Made by a program: the position numbers and the translations under genes. Positions 61,662-64,000 of a stretch of 64,000 nucleotides of DNA are shown here, one piece after another. Source of the stretch: Anabaena sp. UHCC 0187 (GTDB taxonomy: Bacteria; Cyanobacteriota; Cyanobacteriia; Cyanobacteriales; Nostocaceae). Position 1 is the first letter of the stretch. Each line of letters starts with the position of its first letter. The stretch is taken from assembly GCF_009712035.1 (NCBI RefSeq), contig NZ_VILB01000014.1:150086-214085 (forward strand). The letters run 5' to 3'. The notes below the pieces were generated by a model that saw only the letters and a program-made list of their open reading frames with translations, was not told where the DNA came from and did not search any database.

Positions 61662-64000
61662 ATGATTAGTTTTTTTGGGATCTTAATTATTTTAATTTTT
61701 TGTCCCCTGTTAGGGGCAATACCGCTCATTTCCTGGATTACCTATGCCCTGAGTGGTAAAAAATTAGCTAATGTGGGTACAGGAAATATTAGCGTTGCTG
61801 CTGCCTTTTATCACGGTGGTAAATTAGCGGGAAGTATCTGCGTAGTCTCCGAAGCCCTCAAAGGTGTTGCCGTTGTCACAATTGCCCAGTATTCTTTTCC
61901 CTCACAACCAGTCTGGGAAATTGTCGCTTTAATAGCCTTAGTTATCGGTAGATACCTTGCTACTAAAGGAGCAGGAACAACAAACGTTGCCTGGGGATTG
62001 CTGGCACAGGATCCTTTAGTAGCCGTCTTTGTCGGCTTAATTGCAGCTATTGGCTTTCTGATTACTCGCTCCAAAGAAACGATTAAATTAGGGGTATTAG
62101 TGATATTTCCCCTGCTGGTGGGTATTATCCATTCCCAGGATTTAACCAGAATCATCGCTGCTTTTGGCTTATCGGGGTTAATTTACTGGATTTATAACCA
62201 AATTCCTGATGATCTCAACCTCCCAGTCCAGGAAGCAGATCCAGAATCTCAACCGATGATGCAATACCTCAGCAGTGAGGATAGAATCATCACCCTAGAT
62301 GATGACTTAGATGGGGAAATAGTGGGAGCTAAATCTGCGACATTATCGCAAATTAAACGTTGGGGTTATGCAGTTCCTAAAGGTTGGGTAATAGCTCCCT
62401 ATGATGATCCCAAGCATTTAATTGAATTTTTGCAACCATCACCACTGTCACCCTTAGTAGTGCGTTCCTCTGCCATTGGGGAAGACTCGCAACAAGCCTC
62501 AGCGGCGGGACAGTATGAAACAATTTTAAATGTCACCAATAAGGCAGAACTCCGGCAAGCGATCGCTCAAGTCCAAGCCTCCTATAATCATCCCAGTGCC
62601 GTTGAATATCGCCGTCGTAGCAGTTCAGACGATGCAGCAATGGGGGTACTCATTCAACCACAAGTGCAAAGCGTATTTTCTGGCGTAGCCTTTAGCCGAG
62701 ATCCGATTTCCCAACAAGGTGAAGCCGTTGTTATTGAAGCTGTCGCTGGTAGTCCCACTCAAATCGTATCGGGAAAAGTGACACCAGAACAATATCGAGT
62801 CGTGGTTGCTGATAATGAAAAATTATCTTGTTTGCAATTTGAAGGAAATGGCAAAGTTCCCGAAGCATTAATTAAACAAGTCGCATACTTAGCTCGTCGG
62901 TTAGAAAGACGTTATTTAGGCGTTCCCCAAGATATTGAATGGAGTTATGATGGTCAAAACCTGTGGGTATTACAAGCCAGACCTATCACTACACTTTTAC
63001 CCTTATGGACAAGGAAAATCGCCGCTGAGGTCATTCCTGGAGTTATTCACCCCTTAACTTGGTCTATTAATTCCCCTTTAACCTGTGGTGTGTGGGGAGA
63101 AATTTTTAGTATCGTTCTCGGTGAACGCGCTCAAGGTTTAGATTTTGCCAAAACAGCAACACTACATTATTCTAGAGCCTACTTTAATGCTTCCTTATTG
63201 GGAGAAATCTTTTTGGCCATGGGATTACCCCCAGAAAGTTTGGAATTTCTGACTAGAGGCGCAAGCATGAGTAAACCTGCTCTAGATTCTACCTTAGCTA
63301 ATTTACCAGGACTAACAAAGTTACTCAAGCGGGAATTTGATTTAGACAAAGATTTTAAATCGGATTATCGCCAAGTTTTCATTCCGGGATTAACCCAATT
63401 ATCAAATGTTGTCATTGCCGAATTATCATTAGATCAGTTATTAACCAGAATAGATTTAATTCTCGACTTACTCCACAGGGGTACTTATTACAGTATCTTA
63501 GCCCCCTTGAGTGCAGCTATCCGCCAATCGGTTTTGGGGGCAAAGGAAGAGAAAATTGATCACAGTGTCACCCCAGAAATAGCATCTTTAAGAGCTATGC
63601 GTCTTCTGGCTGCGGATGCTAGACAAATCTTAATAGATGGCAACTATGAGTTTAAACCAGAACAAATATTTGCACAATTGGCACAAACGAGCGAAGGACA
63701 AAGGATTTTAGCTGAAATTGACGAATTGATTGAGGATTATGGCTATTTGAGTGAAGTAGGTACAGATATTTCCGTTCCCACTTGGCGCGAAAATCCCCAA
63801 ATAGTTAGACAATTGTTTATGCAGTTGATCCAAGCCCCCGAACTGCCAAATTCAGATGATTCCCGTCCCGAACAGGCAAATTTAGTCCAAAAAAGAGTTG
63901 ATCTTAAAGGACGGGTAACGGAAGTTTATTCCCGCTTGTTAGCTGAATTACGCTGGACATTTTTAGCTTTAGAAGAAATTTGGCTTGAGTCTAGGGTATT
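61662..64000 (+). CDS. PlsY-like membrane domain fused to a PEP-synthase-like domain (partial, runs off the window)
   Basis: The frame is open from the ATG at 61662 to the window end (779 codons visible). The first 190 residues are hydrophobic and resemble the glycerol-3-phosphate acyltransferase PlsY (GTGNISVAAAFYHGGKLAG, EALKGVAVV, ATKGAGTTNVAWGLLA), but the usual GNIGATN and GGKG motifs are altered. From about residue 215 a PEP synthase/PPDK ATP-binding domain follows (LVVRSSAIGEDSQQASAAGQ, SRDPIS, WVLQARPIT), and then a long region without recognised motif. The protein probably joins a membrane anchor to a phosphotransfer enzyme. Its substrate is unknown. Confidence 0.82.
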   Translation, partial: MISFFGILIILIFCPLLGAIPLISWITYALSGKKLANVGTGNISVAAAFYHGGKLAGSICVVSEALKGVAVVTIAQYSFPSQPVWEIVALIALVIGRYLATKGAGTTNVAWGLLAQDPLVAVFVGLIAAIGFLITRSKETIKLGVLVIFPLLVGIIHSQDLTRIIAAFGLSGLIYWIYNQIPDDLNLPVQEADPESQPMMQYLSSEDRIITLDDDLDGEIVGAKSATLSQIKRWGYAVPKGWVIAPYDDPKHLIEFLQPSPLSPLVVRSSAIGEDSQQASAAGQYETILNVTNKAELRQAIAQVQASYNHPSAVEYRRRSSSDDAAMGVLIQPQVQSVFSGVAFSRDPISQQGEAVVIEAVAGSPTQIVSGKVTPEQYRVVVADNEKLSCLQFEGNGKVPEALIKQVAYLARRLERRYLGVPQDIEWSYDGQNLWVLQARPITTLLPLWTRKIAAEVIPGVIHPLTWSINSPLTCGVWGEIFSIVLGERAQGLDFAKTATLHYSRAYFNASLLGEIFLAMGLPPESLEFLTRGASMSKPALDSTLANLPGLTKLLKREFDLDKDFKSDYRQVFIPGLTQLSNVVIAELSLDQLLTRIDLILDLLHRGTYYSILAPLSAAIRQSVLGAKEEKIDHSVTPEIASLRAMRLLAADARQILIDGNYEFKPEQIFAQLAQTSEGQRILAEIDELIEDYGYLSEVGTDISVPTWRENPQIVRQLFMQLIQAPELPNSDDSRPEQANLVQKRVDLKGRVTEVYSRLLAELRWTFLALEEIWLESRV

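Noticed and set aside
61811-62155. Minus-strand frame opposite the PlsY-like region
   Set aside because: The plus strand has a long open frame with recognisable motifs to the window end; the minus-strand frame is its shadow.

Overview
The window is chromosomal DNA of a filamentous cyanobacterium, most likely of the order Nostocales. The evidence is many HIP1 octamers (GCGATCGC), low-GC coding sequence, phototroph genes (NDH-1 subunits ndhD and ndhF, RbcR, ferredoxin-thioredoxin reductase catalytic chain, Psb34, a carotenoid-protein pair) and a DevH-type Crp regulator. Spacers are crowded with short dispersed repeats of the kind known from Nostoc and Anabaena. I recognise no rRNA, insertion-sequence transposase, prophage or CRISPR array.

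Layout. (1) 0.5-3.5 kb: three-gene proton-translocating transhydrogenase operon pntAA-pntAB-pntB. (2) 3.6-11.7 kb: accessory island on a repeat-rich background, holding a NucS-like nuclease, MazEF-like, VapBC, ParDE, HicBA and Phd/RelE modules, a DNA methyltransferase convergent with a putative restriction endonuclease, and a decayed second VapBC copy whose breakpoint created the 5' end of the phd gene. (3) 11.7-29.1 kb: mostly housekeeping and photosynthesis genes: ndhD, polA, a PEP-CTERM protein, a Cof-type phosphatase, a DALR-domain protein, devH, rbcR, an NnrU-family membrane protein, a thioredoxin and ndhF1. A beta-barrel protein gene sits between two copies of the thioredoxin-ndhF spacer, with a short ndhD-like relic beside it. 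(4) 29.4-34.2 kb: second accessory patch with an AAA+ ATPase/subtilase pair matching the IetAS antiviral architecture and a BrnT-type toxin-antitoxin pair flanked by direct repeats. (5) 34.2-50.4 kb: putative glycoside hydrolase, tRNA-Pro(GGG), DUF1818 protein, recA, HAD phosphatase, queG, the split orange-carotenoid-protein pair HCP/CTDH, a PP2C/anti-sigma/response-regulator signalling set, lptF-lptB-lptA, DUF309 protein, ftrC and a DUF58 protein. (6) 50.5-58.3 kb: mtnA and a corrin-ring gene group: cbiET/cobL on the minus strand, then a cobalamin riboswitch followed by cobG, cobH, cobI and a cbiG-cobJ fusion. (7) 58.8-64 kb: pentapeptide-repeat protein, a possible fibrillin-like protein, an SGNH hydrolase, psb34 and the 5' part of a PlsY-like/PEP-synthase-like fusion that runs off the window.

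The most distinctive signal is a family of 21-45 bp elements with ends AGCGAA...GGAAT that sit inside HIP1 octamers. Filled and empty sites occur side by side in the repeat arrays, and one copy adds eight codons in frame to mtnA. A different 23 bp element has a filled and an empty site in the repeats that flank the BrnT module. The best candidate biological system is the IetAS-like pair; the convergent methyltransferase/endonuclease pair is the least characterised.
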